DNA of 64,000 bases from Nonomuraea gerenzanensis (GTDB taxonomy: Bacteria; Actinomycetota; Actinomycetes; Streptosporangiales; Streptosporangiaceae). A program made the position numbers and the translations under genes. The stretch covers positions 3,906,001-3,970,000 of the forward strand of contig NZ_CP084058.1 in the NCBI RefSeq assembly GCF_020215645.1. Direction: 5' to 3'. Below, in pieces: positions 62,527 to 64,000 of the stretch (positions within the stretch are counted from its first letter, which is position 1; every line of letters begins with the position of its first letter). The notes under the pieces were generated by a model. It saw nothing but the letters and a program-made list of their open reading frames with translations, searched no databases and was not told where the DNA came from.

Positions 62527-62578
62527 GGGGACGTCTGAGGTCAGGGACGCCTTGGGCGGGGGACGTCTGAGGTCAGGG
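62527..62578. repeat. 32-bp-period direct repeat at the hydrolase 3' end
   Basis: A block of 20 bases (beginning GGGGACGTCTGAGG) occurs at 62527 and 62559. The second copy contains the hydrolase stop codon. Same style as the coaE repeat. Confidence 0.85.
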
Positions 62579-63334
62579 GAGCAGGGCTGTGAGGGTGCGG
62601 GCGAAGGCCTCGGGGTTGTCGAGCATGATGTTGTGCCCGGATTCCGGCACCTCCAGCACCCGCACCCCGGCCTCCCGCAACCCCGCGACCCCGGCGGGCT
62701 CGGCCCCCTCCGGGTACAGGAAGGCGCGCGAGATCGACAGCCCGGCCAGCAACTCGCGCACGGCCGGTTCCGTCCCCCTGGCCAGGCTGACCGCGGTGCG
62801 GTGCAGTGCGCGCAGGTCGGCGAGGCGCATCGTGGACCACCAGTGCGGCCCCACCCGATCCCGCACCTGCCTCCACCCTCCCGCCAGGAACTCCTCCTCC
62901 CCGAACGCCGCGATGCCGCTGCTCCCGGGCGGGACCGGCGTAGGCGGGTAGGGGTCGAGGTTGGCGTCGACCAGCACCAGCCGCGCGACCAGCTCCGGAT
63001 GGCGCGCGGCCAGGACCGTGGCCACCGCCCCGCCCATGCTGTGCGCGATCACCGAGGCCCCCGCCACCCCGGCTTTGCGCAGCCCCTCCGCCAGTGTTTC
63101 CGCGTGCTCCTCCAGCGTGTACGAGAACTCCCGCGGCCGGTCGCTGATCCCGAACCCGAGCAGGTCGATCAGCAGGGACCGGTGGCGGGGCAGCAGGGGA
63201 TGGGCCGCGACCTCCGCGTAGTAGGGGGCCGAGGTGGCGCCGAGTCCGTGGACGTAGACACGCGCCGGCTCCTCGCCTGGCAACTCCACCCAGCGCATGC
63301 GAGCGCCGCTGTGATGGACGATGGCATCGTGCAT
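62573..63334 (-). CDS. Alpha/beta hydrolase
   Basis: 253-residue hydrolase with the complete triad context: Ser in IAHSMGGA, acid in LVLVDANLD, His in ESGHNIMLDNPEAF, and oxyanion segment HGLGATS. ATG 63334 follows GGAG. It is divergent from the PadR regulator (47 bases), which probably controls it. Substrate unknown. Confidence 0.93.
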   Translation of the reverse strand: MHDAIVHHSGARMRWVELPGEEPARVYVHGLGATSAPYYAEVAAHPLLPRHRSLLIDLLGFGISDRPREFSYTLEEHAETLAEGLRKAGVAGASVIAHSMGGAVATVLAARHPELVARLVLVDANLDPYPPTPVPPGSSGIAAFGEEEFLAGGWRQVRDRVGPHWWSTMRLADLRALHRTAVSLARGTEPAVRELLAGLSISRAFLYPEGAEPAGVAGLREAGVRVLEVPESGHNIMLDNPEAFARTLTALLP

Positions 63335-63348
63335 GACGGATCTCCTCG

Positions 63349-63372
63349 TATATCGGCACCAATATATATCGG
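63349..63372. promoter_or_regulatory. Candidate PadR operator
   Basis: TATATCGG occurs at 63349 and 63365, 16 bases apart, in the AT-rich divergent gap between hydrolase and padR, next to an ATATATAT palindrome. Unusual AT content here suggests a regulated promoter. Confidence 0.5.
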
Positions 63373-63381
63373 ATCCGAGGT

Positions 63382-63927
63382 ATGATGACAGTCATGCTGG
63401 AGCTGGCCATACTCGGGTTTCTCAGAGATCGGCCCCTACACGGTTACGACCTGCGCCGCAGGGTGGCGGCGCTGATGGGGCACGTACGCCCGGTGGCCGA
63501 CGGCACGCTCTACCCGGCGATCAAGCGGATGGCCGCGGCCGGCTGGCTCGTCAGGAAGGACGAGCCGGGGGTCGCCGCCGCACCCCGCCGCACCCTCTAC
63601 CTGACGCCCGAGGGCCGCGCAGAGCTGGAACACCGGCTGCGCGACCCGGACGAGCTCGACATCAGCGACGAGAACCGCTGGTTCGCGCTGCTCGCCTTCC
63701 TCCGGCACCTGGACGAGCCCAAGGAGCAGGCGGCGGTGCTGCGCAGGCGGCTGGCGTTCCTGGAGGAGCCGACGAGCTTCTTCTACGACGGGGACAGGCC
63801 GATGGGCGCCGAGGAGTTCGCCGACCCGTTCCGTCAGGGCCTGCTCACCATCGCCCACGCCACCAGCCAGGCCGAGCTGGCCTGGCTGCACCACACCATC
63901 GCGACCCTCGAATCGGTCACCGGCTGA
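63382..63927 (+). CDS. PadR-family transcriptional regulator
   Basis: 181 residues. Winged-helix N-terminus LELAILGFLRDRPLHGYDLR and TLYPAIKRM are typical PadR; the C-terminal helical part mediates dimerisation. Start ATG 63382 (ATG 63385 or 63394 also possible); a GAGG lies just before. It is divergent from the alpha/beta hydrolase and likely represses it through the repeats at 63349-63372. Confidence 0.93.
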   Translation: MMTVMLELAILGFLRDRPLHGYDLRRRVAALMGHVRPVADGTLYPAIKRMAAAGWLVRKDEPGVAAAPRRTLYLTPEGRAELEHRLRDPDELDISDENRWFALLAFLRHLDEPKEQAAVLRRRLAFLEEPTSFFYDGDRPMGAEEFADPFRQGLLTIAHATSQAELAWLHHTIATLESVTG

Positions 63928-64000
63928 GCCCAGCCTCCTTGCGGAGCAGGGCGGCCAGGTCGTCCGGGTCGGCGGCGGCCACGCCCTTGGCGGCGAACCA
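63917..64000 (-). CDS. Unknown protein, C-terminal end only
   Basis: The last 27 residues of a gene running in from the right edge on the minus strand, ending DDLAALLRKEAGLSR. Frame and codon bias look coding, and it overlaps the 3' end of padR by 11 bases. Too short to assign. Confidence 0.55.
   Translation of the reverse strand, partial: WFAAKGVAAADPDDLAALLRKEAGLSR

Overview
The window is GC-rich chromosomal DNA from a filamentous actinomycete. The gene order gltBD, pyk, a PdtaR-type ANTAR regulator, a branched-chain amino-acid transporter, polA, rpsA, coaE and uvrB matches, from memory, the conserved core of Streptomyces chromosomes. Gene style (GTG/TTG starts, leaderless promoters, lipoproteins, F420/PPOX proteins, Spo0M) would suit a member of the Streptosporangiaceae such as Nonomuraea, but the family placement is inference.

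Layout. 1-3.3 kb: nitrogen assimilation (gltB end, gltD). 3.5-7.8 kb: an XRE regulator divergent from an aldo/keto reductase, a secreted subtilisin-like lipoprotein and a DUF2784 membrane protein. 7.8-12.8 kb: pyruvate kinase, dapD (lysine/diaminopimelate), a PPOX-fold flavin/F420 protein and a LysR/SDR divergent pair. 12.9-13.6 kb: an odd tRNA with a CAA anticodon beside pdtaR. 13.8-23.6 kb: branched-chain amino-acid uptake, with three tandem paralogous binding lipoproteins on the + strand facing livH-livM-livG-livF on the - strand, interrupted by two unknown lipoprotein genes. 24.1-30.1 kb: thioesterase, polA, a polysaccharide deacetylase and rpsA. 30.3-36.9 kb: epoxide hydrolase, a repeat-expanded serine-less alpha/beta hydrolase, GNAT, Clp-N protein, coaE and a secreted GH43 protein.

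36.97-47.62 kb is the most striking part. A NACHT/STAND ATPase gene is translationally coupled to a KAP P-loop NTPase gene, and both run tail-to-tail, one base apart, with a 1850-residue gene encoding TIR, dead calcineurin-like, NACHT, pentapeptide and WD40 domains. This looks like an anti-phage or self-recognition locus inserted between coaE and uvrB. It is followed by an ArsB/SLC13-type transporter, a small Cys-rich protein, and a three-gene operon (two-TM protein, cupin, inositol-monophosphatase-like).

51.8-64 kb: a methyltransferase; an operon of two SPFH proteins, Spo0M and a frameshifted membrane protein; an ABC exporter with a small HTH regulator; uvrB; a double-PepSY lipoprotein; and an alpha/beta hydrolase divergent from a PadR regulator.

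Recurring traits are leaderless start sites (TAnnnT-like hexamer, 6-8 bases, start codon) and short tandem duplications in intergenic DNA, often next to or including stop codons. No insertion sequence, CRISPR array, rRNA or phage gene was seen.
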